A stretch of 33,728 nucleotides of DNA from Nocardiopsis salina YIM 90010 (GTDB lineage: Bacteria; Actinomycetota; Actinomycetes; Streptosporangiales; Streptosporangiaceae), in the NCBI RefSeq assembly GCF_000341025.1, contig NZ_ANBF01000177.1, forward strand, positions 17,826-51,553, written 5' to 3'. This document shows, piece by piece, positions 10,138 through 17,963 of the stretch (its first letter is position 1; each line of letters opens with the position of its first letter). The notes below the pieces were generated by a model, which saw nothing but the letters and a program-made list of their open reading frames with translations, ran no database searches and was not told where the DNA came from. A program made the position numbers and the translations under genes.

Positions 10138-11105
10138 CCCTCCCCGCTCGCTACGGTCACGGTGGCGTTGAAGCATCCTTCCTCCGGGCGCCCGCCGAGG
10201 GCGACGAAGGAAGCCAGCGTGAGGGAGGCGACGCGCCCTGCGCCCTGGCCCCCGCAAGCCGGGCACAGGTCGCACAGCCAGCTGTCGGCCGCGGCGCAAC
10301 CGAGAATCTCCAGCACGCCCGTCTCGCGGGTGCAATCGTTGCGCAGGGTCATACGCGCACCCACCGACACCTGGGGCAGAGGCACACACGGGGTACGAGC
10401 GTCGCACCCCGCTGAATGGCTGTCCCGGTCCAGTGCGGGGTAGGCCGCACCGGTGGCCAGAGCCCGCGGGTCGAGGTGGGTGGCACGGCCCCAAGCCGGG
10501 TCGTACCAGGTCGCGATGCCGTTGAGTGTGTCCGTGTGCGTGCGCACCGGCGGTCGGCGCGGCGTGGAGCGCAACGGGTACGGCGGCTGGGTGGTGGCCG
10601 GGCGGGCCGCCCAGATGTCCCCGTCGCGCCACACCCCGACGGCGTCGAACACGTAGCCGGGTTCCAGCCGCGGGTGCCGGACGGAGATACGTCCGGAGGT
10701 TCGGTAGGGCAGCACCACGTTCCGGTGCGGTTTCCCGTGCCCGGGGTCGATCTCGACCGACTCCCCCTGCCGGGAGACGATCACACCCGTGGCCCGGGCC
10801 AACCGGGCCCAGACCCGTTCGGCCACCAGGCGCCCGTCGTGGGAACAGCGCACCACGACGTCGTCACCCACCCTCAGGTCCTCGGGACCGACCTCTCCGC
10901 CGCGCCAGAACGTGGTGATGCGTTCGAACAGGAACCGTTCCTCACCGCGTTCGGTGGCCAGGCACAGCATGTAGGAGGTCACGCCGACCACCACACCGCG
11001 TGCCACACGGGTCCCGAGCGGCGTGGGCACGGGTGCCGTGTCGGGGCCGAGCACAGCGGCCGTGAACCGCGCCCGGTCCGCTCCGCTCTCGGTCGTCACT
11101 GACAT
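10134..11105 (-). CDS. RlpA-like double-psi beta-barrel protein with cysteine cluster
   Basis: A 323-residue protein with no signal peptide or membrane segment that I can see. Residues ~30-180 are beta-rich and unassigned. Residues ~195-320 begin GIATWYDPAWGRATHLDPRA, contain VSVGARMTLRND, and end with SLTLASFVALGG, the order of blocks in the double-psi beta barrel of RlpA/expansin-like proteins. Cysteines are plentiful, including CDLCPACGG, a CxxCxxC cluster not usual in RlpA. The family's usual Asp base cannot be placed with confidence. It starts at ATG 11105, is divergent from the sigma factor gene, and overlaps the MauE-like gene by 4 bp. Cell-wall binding or a disulfide-bonded exported form is possible, but the missing signal peptide argues against simple secretion. 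Confidence 0.55.
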   Translation of the reverse strand: MSVTTESGADRARFTAAVLGPDTAPVPTPLGTRVARGVVVGVTSYMLCLATERGEERFLFERITTFWRGGEVGPEDLRVGDDVVVRCSHDGRLVAERVWARLARATGVIVSRQGESVEIDPGHGKPHRNVVLPYRTSGRISVRHPRLEPGYVFDAVGVWRDGDIWAARPATTQPPYPLRSTPRRPPVRTHTDTLNGIATWYDPAWGRATHLDPRALATGAAYPALDRDSHSAGCDARTPCVPLPQVSVGARMTLRNDCTRETGVLEILGCAAADSWLCDLCPACGGQGAGRVASLTLASFVALGGRPEEGCFNATVTVASGEG

Positions 11106-11335
11106 GTCGCTTGCGCCCCCCTGTAGCCCGACTCGTCCTCCGTGCCCATTCTGCCGACGTGGCCCGCCGAGCTCCGGTTACACGCCGCTACGCACCGGTT
11201 CGTGTCGATGCAGTGGACTGCTCCGACGGCGATTTGCGATCACATGGAGTGCCAATTCCCGAGCTTTTGCTCACCCTGTGTGACAGTGAAGAGAAGAAAC
11301 AGGACAGAAAGAACATAACGTCACGGAGAGGGTCG

Positions 11336-11863
11336 GTGAGCGCCGTGGCGGGTACCGCCCAGAGCCCCAGGTTCGAAGACTTCAGCGGATACGTGGCCGA
11401 ACGCGGGCCGGCACTCCTGCGCATGGCCCGCAACCTCACCAACAGCCACGCGGACGCCGAGGACCTACTGCAGGCGGCCCTGGTCAAGACCTTCTTGTCC
11501 TGGGACCGCATCACCAACCCGCGGGCTCTGGACGGCTACGTGCGGCGGGCGATGGTCAACACCCAGATCTCCGAGTGGCGCCGCAGCCGACTGGACGTCT
11601 ACCCCACCGACGAGATCCCCGAGCAGCGGGTGGACGACCCCACGTGGCGCAGCGACCTCGCCGACGTCGTGGCACGCTCCGTGGACCGCCTCCCCGAGAG
11701 ACAGCGCGCCACCGTGGTACTGCGCTTCTACGACGACCTCACCGAGGCCCAGATCGCCGAACGCCTCGGCGTCACCCTCGGGACGGTCAAGAGCACACTC
11801 TCCCGCGCCACCGAGAAGCTCCGCCACGACGCCGACCTCATCATCGAGCGCACGACCAGTTGA
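11336..11863 (+). CDS. ECF RNA polymerase sigma factor, SigE family
   Basis: A 175-residue sigma factor. Region 2 (residues ~15-85) includes ALLRMARNLTNSHADAEDLL and the DNA-contact stretch ending in YVRRAMVNTQISEWRR. Region 4 (~115-170) includes DRLPERQRATVVLRFYDDLT and the helix-turn-helix IAERLGVTLGTVKSTLSRAT. The GTG at 11336 was chosen because family similarity starts just after it and GGAGAGGG lies at 11325-11332. The reading frame runs open further upstream, but that part looks non-coding. There is no adjacent anti-sigma gene; the divergent RlpA-like/MauE-like pair is a possible target operon (inference). Confidence 0.88.
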   Translation: MSAVAGTAQSPRFEDFSGYVAERGPALLRMARNLTNSHADAEDLLQAALVKTFLSWDRITNPRALDGYVRRAMVNTQISEWRRSRLDVYPTDEIPEQRVDDPTWRSDLADVVARSVDRLPERQRATVVLRFYDDLTEAQIAERLGVTLGTVKSTLSRATEKLRHDADLIIERTTS

Positions 11864-12149
11864 GCCCCCGGACGCAGGGCCCACGCAACCGGGCCGGCGA
11901 CCACGGCCTTGACGTGACCGACGGGGGCTCACCCAGGGCCAGGCGCGGAGGCACGTTCGCACCCGGAGCTCCCCCGACGCCATTGCGCTGCGCAAACGCA
12001 GAAACCGAAGGCCCGCACAGCGGAATTCGCGCGCATTCTCTCCCGACCGCATTGGCCTGACACAACGGGCACGACATCGCGTTACGGACACGAGCGACGA
12101 CCCGGACCGTGACCCGCACCACAGGGCCGCCCCGACCAGGACAACCGTT
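11864..12149. other. Non-coding interval upstream of tRNA-Ser
   Basis: About 290 bp without a supportable gene. It contains only small inverted repeats such as TTGCGC/GCGCAA around 11984-11997. I see no strong terminator for the sigma factor gene. Confidence 0.4.
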
Positions 12150-12178
12150 TTGCGCGCCCCCTCGGCGACCTGTAGGCT
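12150..12178 (+). promoter_or_regulatory. Promoter of tRNA-Ser
   Basis: TTGCGC at 12150-12155, a 17 bp spacer and TAGGCT at 12173-12178, placing the transcript start a few bases before the tRNA 5' end at 12191. Spacing and position fit a tRNA promoter. Confidence 0.6.
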
Positions 12179-12190
12179 GGTCCGCATCCA

Positions 12191-12277
12191 GGAGGATTCG
12201 CCTAGAGGCCTAGGGCGCCGCACTGCTAATGCGGTTGGGGGGCAACCCCCTCATGGGTTCAAATCCCATATCCTCCG
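12191..12277 (+). tRNA. tRNA-Ser (anticodon GCU)
   Basis: An 87-nt class II tRNA. The acceptor stem GGAGGAT (12191-12197) pairs with ATCCTCC (12270-12276), with discriminator G at 12277. The anticodon loop CTGCTAA gives anticodon GCU, reading AGC/AGU serine codons. A long variable arm (GGGGGG/CCCCC type, about 12235-12250) is typical of serine tRNAs. The T arm is ATGGG TTCAAAT CCCAT. No CCA is encoded. The adjoining integrases make its 3' end a likely attachment site. Confidence 0.95.
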
Positions 12278-12283
12278 CGCTCT

Positions 12284-12330
12284 GGCCTGGGGCTTCTCGC
12301 ATCACGGAAGTGAGAGGAGCCCCAGGCCTC
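12284..12330 (+). terminator. Terminator of tRNA-Ser
   Basis: The inverted repeat GGCCTGGGGCT (12284-12294) with AGCCCCAGGCC (12318-12328) forms an 11 bp GC-rich stem, extended imperfectly inward. It starts 7 bp after the tRNA 3' end and is followed by a short TC-rich tail. Confidence 0.7.
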
Positions 12331-12347
12331 TTCATGTTCAGGACCCT

Positions 12348-12370
12348 ACTGACACAGCATCCGTGTCAGT
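12348..12370. repeat. Perfect inverted repeat ACTGACAC-N7-GTGTCAGT
   Basis: Eight-base arms at 12348-12355 and 12363-12370, 70 bp past the tRNA. It could be an integrase/excisionase arm site, a protein operator, or a weak hairpin; no T run follows. Confidence 0.5.
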
Positions 12371-12583
12371 CCCGCACGCCAGCCAGCTACAGGGCCCACG
12401 GCCTGGCCGCTGAGCTGCGCGCGCGGGACCCCCGGAGAGCGCAGACTGGAGAGAGCCGCTAAAGGCATGTGGTGAACTCCCGCGCGCCAGCGCCCTGAAC
12501 CGGGGGTCAGAGCCTGCCGTGGTTGTACCAAGTGGGCGTGACGCGCATCACATTTTCACGGTTATCTCTCGTGGCTTTCAGCA

Positions 12584-12616
12584 GTAGCGCCTTCTGAGCC
12601 CCGGGTCAGGCGCTAC
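12584..12616. repeat. Perfect inverted repeat GTAGCGCCT-N15-AGGCGCTAC
   Basis: Nine-base arms at 12584-12592 and 12608-12616. It lies downstream of the minus-strand integrase, so it could end that transcript or be a recombinase site. No T run is evident on either side. Confidence 0.45.
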
Positions 12617-13000
12617 AGAGAGTTACTCCAGCCCCGGCGCCAGCCCGACCCACCGCCTTCGAAGCGGACTCGGGCGTGGACCCGCCTGGCATCCTGCCCC
12701 TGCAGGACTATGAGCTGGGACAACGATCTTCGGCCTGAGTGCGTGAGTCCGCGGGTACGCCGAGAGCGTGCGACGGCAAAGGGCATGACTCAGAGCACCT
12801 GCGCTAGCGCGGCACAGAAGTGGGTCACCGACGCCTCCGGCCGCCAGGACGTGTCGCTGCAACGGTTGGGCCGGCACTGGGCAGGCCGAGCGCACCAGAG
12901 CGCGTGGGCTGGACGCCTCGCCTGCGCATTGAATTGTCGCCCGGACTCGGCAAAGAGGTGAACCTAGGCGTTCCGTGAGGGCACTCCAGGCTTCAGAGCG

Positions 13001-14311
13001 TCAAGCCGCACGGCGTGGAATCACTCTGGTCACCGCTTCAGCAGCCGCCTCGTCCTGCTTGGGCATCACATGGACGTAGGTGTCGGCGGTGAAATGGTAA
13101 TTCCGGTGGCCGAGCATCCTCGAGATCACCTTCATGTCCGTCCCGGCGGACAAGGAAAAGCTCGCCGCGCAATGCCGAAGATCGTGCACTCTGATGGGCG
13201 GCAAGCCTGCCTCACGGGCCAACTCGCCCAACTTCTCCCACAGTTGGTACCGTGTCATTTTAGTGCCATTCTTATCAGCGAATACATAATCTGACTCCGT
13301 CCACTGCTTTCCAGGTTTTTCACACTCACTCCGCTGAGTCCGACGCCAATGACGTAGGAGCGCAACGTTCTTTGTCCCCAAACTGATGGTGCGCTGGCTC
13401 CGCGGGGTTTTTGTTCCGTGAATCGTTACCATCCCCGTGCCTTCCAAGCTCAGATCACGCCATTTGAGGTTGAGCATCTCCTGGGCGCGCGGCCCACGGG
13501 TGATCGCCAGATGGAACAGGCAGTGATCACGCTCGTCAGTTTCTTGGGACAGGTCGAGGAATCGCCCGGCCTGCTCTTCAGTCCAGGACATGACCGTGGA
13601 CGGCTTTTCACCGGTACGGCGCCAGCTTTCGGCGCGCTCCGGGGTCCAGACCAGAGCGCGCCGGTAGGGCACCCGCGGCAGGGTCGCGTACCGGGCAGGG
13701 TTGTGAATCAGCAGCCCGGCCTTGCAAGCCTGGGTCAGGGCCGACTTGATGGTCGCGTTGACCTTGTGGATACGCCCTGGACTCGATGGCTGCCATGCCT
13801 CGCCCGCGGTCTTTCCCCGAGCCTCCTGGAGACGCCGCCTCAGCTTGCGTGCGTAGGTGTCCAGGGCACAGGTGTCCGTGCTGCCCATCGCCGCATACAG
13901 GCGGTTCAGGTGCTCACGGGTGAGCTCGCTCAGTCTGACCTTGCCCAGGGCTGGTTCGATGAACCGGCGCCAGATGGTCTCGTAATCCTTGTAGGTGCTC
14001 ACCGTCCAGCGGGCCTTGTTGCTCTCCACCCATCCCTGGACGTGTTCAGCGACGCTCTGGCGGGGCACCTGAGGCACCAGCCCGATCCTGGTCCGGGCGA
14101 TGGCGGCACTGACTGCTGCTTGCGCTTGCCGTCGGGTGTCGAAGGGGCCCAGCCTGTCTTGGCAGCGTTCCCCTGCTTCCAGGGGCAGGTCGTAGCGTGC
14201 ATACCACTTTCCGTGCCCGGGGTCGGCCCACTTCGGGCACTGCCCCAGCCGATAGGCACGCTTTGTCTCAGGGTCTGTACACCAGCATTGGCGGTTGACG
14301 CTTCCGCGCAT
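13001..14311 (-). CDS. Tyrosine site-specific integrase (first copy)
   Basis: A 436-residue phage/AICE-type tyrosine recombinase. The N-terminal part (MRGSVNRQCWCTDPETKRAY) is the cysteine-containing segment common in actinobacterial integrases, followed by a SAM-like core-binding domain (~95-200). The catalytic domain has the Arg in ITRGPRAQEML, the HDLRHCAAS box (His-x-x-Arg), the LGH box and the nucleophile Tyr in FTADTYVHV, so it appears intact. ATG 14311 was chosen because the homologous N-terminus begins there with GGAGGG 8 nt upstream; the frame is open to 14377. The stop lies toward tRNA-Ser, the usual arrangement for an attachment site. Some codons, such as those around 13260-13290, are AT-rich compared with neighbours, consistent with transfer. 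Confidence 0.92.
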   Translation of the reverse strand: MRGSVNRQCWCTDPETKRAYRLGQCPKWADPGHGKWYARYDLPLEAGERCQDRLGPFDTRRQAQAAVSAAIARTRIGLVPQVPRQSVAEHVQGWVESNKARWTVSTYKDYETIWRRFIEPALGKVRLSELTREHLNRLYAAMGSTDTCALDTYARKLRRRLQEARGKTAGEAWQPSSPGRIHKVNATIKSALTQACKAGLLIHNPARYATLPRVPYRRALVWTPERAESWRRTGEKPSTVMSWTEEQAGRFLDLSQETDERDHCLFHLAITRGPRAQEMLNLKWRDLSLEGTGMVTIHGTKTPRSQRTISLGTKNVALLRHWRRTQRSECEKPGKQWTESDYVFADKNGTKMTRYQLWEKLGELAREAGLPPIRVHDLRHCAASFSLSAGTDMKVISRMLGHRNYHFTADTYVHVMPKQDEAAAEAVTRVIPRRAA

Positions 14312-14664
14312 CCCACGCCCTCCGTCCTGGAGTGTGACTGTTGGATTGTGTCGACAGAAATTGATTTTTGCAGACACACGGGCGAGAGTTGCGTTCGGGG
14401 CCGGGGGACTGCTGGTGCTCGACTTGTGAAACCCGAACCTTCGACCCTGCCCCCATGGCTTGCTTATCTGCTCCTGGGTTCCGCGCTCCGAAAGATGGAG
14501 CCATCGCTCTCAGCCTGCCCTAGGACAGCAGCCGATCAGGGCACATTTTAGGATAACTCCAATAAAAAGGGTTACTCCCGACGGGACCAAAGAAAGACGT
14601 TGCACGGCTGGAATATCGGGAACACAAGATACAGAAACCCCCCCCATTCGCCGGAGGTCACGCC
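14312..14664. other. Divergent regulatory region between the two integrases
   Basis: About 350 bp with no supportable gene. It includes an AT-rich stretch (ATTTTAGGATAACTCCAATA, about 14545-14564) that could be the promoter of the plus-strand integrase, and TTGATTTTTGCAGACA around 14361-14376 upstream of the minus-strand one. I found no tRNA-Ser-like core sequence here. Confidence 0.4.
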
Positions 14665-14685
14665 ATCAACGGGAGCTTCACCCGA

Positions 14686-16026
14686 ATGTGTTTCTGTAAG
14701 AACCCGGAGACGAAGAAGCCCTACCGGAAAGGTGCGTGCCCGAAATACAAGAAGCCCGGGCACGCCCAGTGGTACGGACGCTACGACGCGCCCAGCACCG
14801 GCGGTAAGCGTCGCCAACCCAGGATCGGGCCCTTCCGCACCCGAGCCGAGGCTGAGGCAGCAGTCCGAGCCGAGATCCTGCGCACCAGCCTCGGCGGCAT
14901 GCCCTGCGCCTACAAGGTCACCGTGAACGAATACGTCCAGGACTGGCTGGTGCGCAACAAGCCGAGACTGGCCCCGACCTCGTTCGAGGACTACGAACGC
15001 ATCATCAACAACCTGCTCGTTCCGGCCTTGGGCCACCTCCAACTCGTCAAGTTGCTGCCCCACCACCTGCGTGCCCTGTACCGGGTTCTGGGTTCACAGA
15101 GCGTGGTGGCCAACGAGCTAGTCCCCACCGTCACCGAACGCCTCGCCCCCGCCAGGGCCCACCACGGCGCCCGCAAGCTCAAGGGGACCTGGCAGTACCC
15201 CCTGAGCGCCAAACGCATCCACAAAGTGCACGCGGTCATCAGCTCAGTACTGACGGAGGCCTGCGACAGGGGACTGCTCGTCAACAACCCCGCTACCCAC
15301 GCCGGCCTGCCTGCGGTAGTGAAGGAACCCCCGCTGGTATGGACTCAGGCTCGAATCGAAGCCTGGAGGGAAACCGGGGAGAAGCCGGCCAAGGTCATGG
15401 TGTGGACACCCGAGCAGTGCGCGAGCTTCCTGCGCCACCTGGCCGCGACCCGTGAACGCTACGTCGCGCTGTACCAACTGGCGATGACCCGCGGCCTTCG
15501 ATCCGGCGAGCTACTCAACCTGCGGTGGACCGACATCGACCTCACCGCACCGGGTTCCTTCACCATCCGCGGCACGAAAACGCCGCGCAGCCGCCGCACC
15601 ATCCACCTGGGCCAGGCCAACGTCGTAGCCCTGGGCCACTGGCGCCGCTCCCAGCGGCGCGAACGGGACAACAGCGCCCTGCCGTGGACGCACAGCGGCC
15701 TGGTCTTCACCGACCAGTGCGGCCGACAGGTCAGCCGACACACCTTGAGGGAGCGATTCATCCACCTGACAGGCGAGGCCGGCCTGCCGCCGATCCGGTT
15801 CCACGACCTTCGCCACTGCGCCGCCAGCCTCGCACTGGCCTCGGGCATAGATTTGAAGATCATCTCCGAGACACTCGGGCACAGCAGCCACTCCTTCACC
15901 GCTGACTTCTACACGAACGTGATGCCCCACAACGACCGCCAAGCCGCCGAAGCAGTCTTCGCGCTCCTGGATCACACTCCTGCCGGGCACGATGACGCGC
16001 GGCCCCGGCCCTCGGGTCAGCAGTGA
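14686..16026 (+). CDS. Tyrosine site-specific integrase (second copy), start codon ambiguous
   Basis: A 446-residue protein from ATG 14686, clearly a paralogue of the other integrase and divergent from it. Catalytic features are present: Arg in MTRGLRSGELL, HDLRHCAAS, LGHSSHSF and the nucleophile Tyr in TADFYTNV. The expected N-terminus is seven codons upstream: translation from ATC 14665 gives INGSFTRMCFCKNPETKKPY, matching the other copy's MRGSVNRQCWCTDPETKRAY from its first residue. GGAGG at 14653-14657 lies 7 nt before that ATC. The first in-frame ATG (14686) has a poorer GGGAG at 14671-14675. So either ATC is used as a rare start, or an ATG has mutated and translation now begins later. 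Confidence 0.88.
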   Translation: MCFCKNPETKKPYRKGACPKYKKPGHAQWYGRYDAPSTGGKRRQPRIGPFRTRAEAEAAVRAEILRTSLGGMPCAYKVTVNEYVQDWLVRNKPRLAPTSFEDYERIINNLLVPALGHLQLVKLLPHHLRALYRVLGSQSVVANELVPTVTERLAPARAHHGARKLKGTWQYPLSAKRIHKVHAVISSVLTEACDRGLLVNNPATHAGLPAVVKEPPLVWTQARIEAWRETGEKPAKVMVWTPEQCASFLRHLAATRERYVALYQLAMTRGLRSGELLNLRWTDIDLTAPGSFTIRGTKTPRSRRTIHLGQANVVALGHWRRSQRRERDNSALPWTHSGLVFTDQCGRQVSRHTLRERFIHLTGEAGLPPIRFHDLRHCAASLALASGIDLKIISETLGHSSHSFTADFYTNVMPHNDRQAAEAVFALLDHTPAGHDDARPRPSGQQ

Positions 16027-16208
16027 AAGCAAGCCAACAGCGGCCGCTCGACCGGGTTCGGCGAATTGTGTGGCAGAGTGGCAGACTAACGAGGACTGGT
16101 TCGGCCGAGGGATAGCGCACAGCCCTCCCCCCTCACGGCCCCTACGCGTCGGCGGCCCGGGGCCGACTCACCGCTCGTCCCGGACCGCCGCAGGTCGCAA
16201 GGCTCTCC

Positions 16209-16967
16209 TCATGTGATGGAGACGCCGCTGTCGATACTGATGACCTGGCCCGTCATACATTCCTGATCCAGGAACAGGTTCATGCTGGAGGCCACTTCTG
16301 CCGGGGAGACGAAGCGGGGAACGGGTGCCTGGTCCCGGATGCCCTCCACCACGCTCGTCGACAGCTTCTCCGTCATGGACGTGGCCATAAAGCCCGGCGA
16401 TAGGGCGTTGACGGTCACCCCACGGCGGCCGCACTCCGCGGCCAGGGTGCGGGTGAAACCGATGAGCCCCGCCTTGGACGCAGAGTAGGCCGTCTGCCCG
16501 GCTGTGGCGATAATCCCGGAGGGCGACACGACATTGACGACGCGGCCCCAACGCTTCCTGAGCATGGCGGGTACAGCCACGCGCGAAGTGTGGAAGGAGC
16601 CGACCAGGTTCGTCCGGACGACCTGGGCCCAGTCGTCCGGTGACTGCATCGCCATTAGTGCGTCTTTGCGGATCGCGCTGTTGTTCACCAGCACATCCAC
16701 GGGTCCCAGCCGTTCGGTGATCTCCCCGAAGAAGCCGGTGACCGCTTCGTAATGGCCGACGTCGCCGGTCACCACGACCGATTCGTTGTGCAGTTTGCCC
16801 TGCACGGCCAGGGCCGCGTCCTCGGAGGAGTTGTAGTGCACGGCCACCCGGCAGCCGAGGGCGTCCAGTTCGATCGCCAGTTCCCGGCCCAGCCCTCCGG
16901 ACGCCCCGGTCACCAGGGCCACCGGGGACTCCGGACGGGTGCCGGACCGGTCCTTCGCGGCGCTCAT
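16209..16967 (-). CDS. FabG-like 3-oxoacyl-ACP reductase (SDR)
   Basis: A 252-residue classical short-chain dehydrogenase, expected to reduce a beta-ketoacyl carrier-protein intermediate with NADPH. The Rossmann motif TGASGGLG is at 20-27. NNSAIRKD at 95-102 replaces the usual NNAG, and N120, S148, Y161 and K165 form the catalytic tetrad. ATG 16967 overlaps the stop of the KASIII gene (ATGA), so the two are co-translated. With the KASIII and ACP upstream it forms a minimal set for one round of condensation and ketoreduction; no dehydratase or enoyl reductase is adjacent. Confidence 0.9.
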   Translation of the reverse strand: MSAAKDRSGTRPESPVALVTGASGGLGRELAIELDALGCRVAVHYNSSEDAALAVQGKLHNESVVVTGDVGHYEAVTGFFGEITERLGPVDVLVNNSAIRKDALMAMQSPDDWAQVVRTNLVGSFHTSRVAVPAMLRKRWGRVVNVVSPSGIIATAGQTAYSASKAGLIGFTRTLAAECGRRGVTVNALSPGFMATSMTEKLSTSVVEGIRDQAPVPRFVSPAEVASSMNLFLDQECMTGQVISIDSGVSIT

Positions 16968-17953
16968 GGGGTCCGCCCTTCCCACTCCAGGAGGATCGAC
17001 CCCCACGTCATCCCCGCGCCGAAGCCTGCGAACAGCACCATGTCGCCCTCCTCGATCCGCCCTTCGTCGAGCGCCTCCGCCAGTGCGATCGGGACCGAGG
17101 CCGAGGCCGTGTTCCCGTAGCGCTCCAGGTTCGTCACCAGGGATTCCTGGCGGAGCCCGGTGTGATTGAGGATCGAGTCGATGATCCGGATGTTGGCCTG
17201 GTGGGGGATGACGTGTTTGACCTCGGACGGGTCGACCCCGGCCGTCTCCAGGGTCTTGCGGACCGTGCGGACCGTGTAGCGGACCGCGTTCAGGTAGATC
17301 TCGTTGCCGTTGATCTGCGCGTTGTGCAGCCCTTGCCGCACGGTTTCCTCGGTCGCGGGCATCCGGCTGCCCCCGGCTGGCACCTTGAGGCTTCCGGTGC
17401 ACGAACCGTCGGCCCCGAGGTCCCACGCCCGCACACGGCCGCCGTCGGAGGGCGGTGTCAGCACGACCGCGCCGGCCCCGTCACCCACCAGGATGCTCAG
17501 ATCGCGGTCATCAGGGTCGGTCGTCAGGGTGTGCGTGTCGGACCCGATCAGCAGGACGGGTCGCGGGTCGAGGACCATAAGGGCCATGGCGGAGACGAGC
17601 CCGTAGATGAACCCGGCGCACTCAGAGTTGACGTCGTGCGCACTCCCGGCGATGCCCAGTTCGTGGTGAACGAACGCGGACGTCGCCGGGGAAGGCTGCT
17701 CCGGTGTGGCCGTGGCGACGATCAGGTGGGCGATGTCAACGCCGTTGAGGCCGGCCCGCTCGAGCGCGGCGCGCCCGGCCTCCACGGCCAGCGACGCCGT
17801 CGTCTGCCCGGGGGAGACCGCCCGCCTCTCACGGATGCCGCATCGGCTGGTGATCCAGTCCTCATCGACGTCGAAGCGCCGGGCGAGTTCTTTGCTGGAG
17901 ACGATGTACTCGGGGACGGACACTCCCCACCCGGTGATGCTAAATCCACTCAT
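16964..17953 (-). CDS. 3-oxoacyl-ACP synthase III (FabH-like ketosynthase)
   Basis: A 329-residue KASIII. The catalytic triad is complete: Cys112 in NSECAGFIYG, His251 in IPHQANIRIID and Asn281 in YGNTASASVP. The FGAGMTWGSILLEW C-terminus is typical of FabH. It would condense an acyl-CoA or acyl-carrier starter with malonyl-ACP. ATG 17953 is favoured by GAAGAGG 6 nt upstream; the gene follows the ACP by 10 bp. Because it sits with its own ACP and reductase in a cluster, a pathway-specific role (priming or acyl transfer) is more likely than primary fatty acid synthesis. The acyl substrate cannot be told from sequence. Confidence 0.93.
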   Translation of the reverse strand: MSGFSITGWGVSVPEYIVSSKELARRFDVDEDWITSRCGIRERRAVSPGQTTASLAVEAGRAALERAGLNGVDIAHLIVATATPEQPSPATSAFVHHELGIAGSAHDVNSECAGFIYGLVSAMALMVLDPRPVLLIGSDTHTLTTDPDDRDLSILVGDGAGAVVLTPPSDGGRVRAWDLGADGSCTGSLKVPAGGSRMPATEETVRQGLHNAQINGNEIYLNAVRYTVRTVRKTLETAGVDPSEVKHVIPHQANIRIIDSILNHTGLRQESLVTNLERYGNTASASVPIALAEALDEGRIEEGDMVLFAGFGAGMTWGSILLEWEGRTP

Positions 17954-17963
17954 GTGAGCCTCT

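Larger units (their letters stand above)
12331..13000. other. Gene-less interval between tRNA-Ser and first integrase
   Basis: About 670 bp with no open frame that resembles a protein I recognise; the two largest frames (12710-12961 on plus, 12623-12895 on minus) overlap each other and look like chance. It holds two clear inverted repeats (12348-12370, 12584-12616). Position between a tRNA and an integrase suggests attachment-site DNA or the eroded end of an integrated element. I did not find a second copy of the tRNA 3' end here. Confidence 0.5.
12278..16026. mobile_element. tRNA-Ser-anchored integration module (remnant or end of an integrated island)
   Basis: DNA next to the tRNA-Ser 3' end contains two divergent tyrosine integrases and non-coding DNA, with stretches of lower GC than the flanks (for example 13250-13330 and 14530-14640). 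No replication initiator, excisionase, FtsK/Tra or phage structural gene is visible. The left boundary is probably within the tRNA 3' end; the right boundary cannot be placed, since no repeat of the tRNA end was seen to 33728. It could be a scar, or the integrase end of an island that includes the biosynthetic cluster. Confidence 0.45.

Noticed and set aside
12252-12277. Search by eye for a direct repeat of the tRNA-Ser 3' end marking the far side of an island
   Set aside because: No convincing second copy was found up to 33728; absence is not proof because the far end may be outside the window.
12710-12961. Small open frame (83 codons) in the gap after tRNA-Ser
   Set aside because: No ribosome-binding site or family similarity, and an equally long frame overlaps on the other strand.
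16040-16130. tRNA-like text (GGTTCGGCGAATT, GGCAGAGTGGCAGA) after the second integrase, possibly a tRNA or attachment-site copy
   Set aside because: I could not fold an acceptor stem or anticodon arm, and it does not repeat the tRNA-Ser 3' end.
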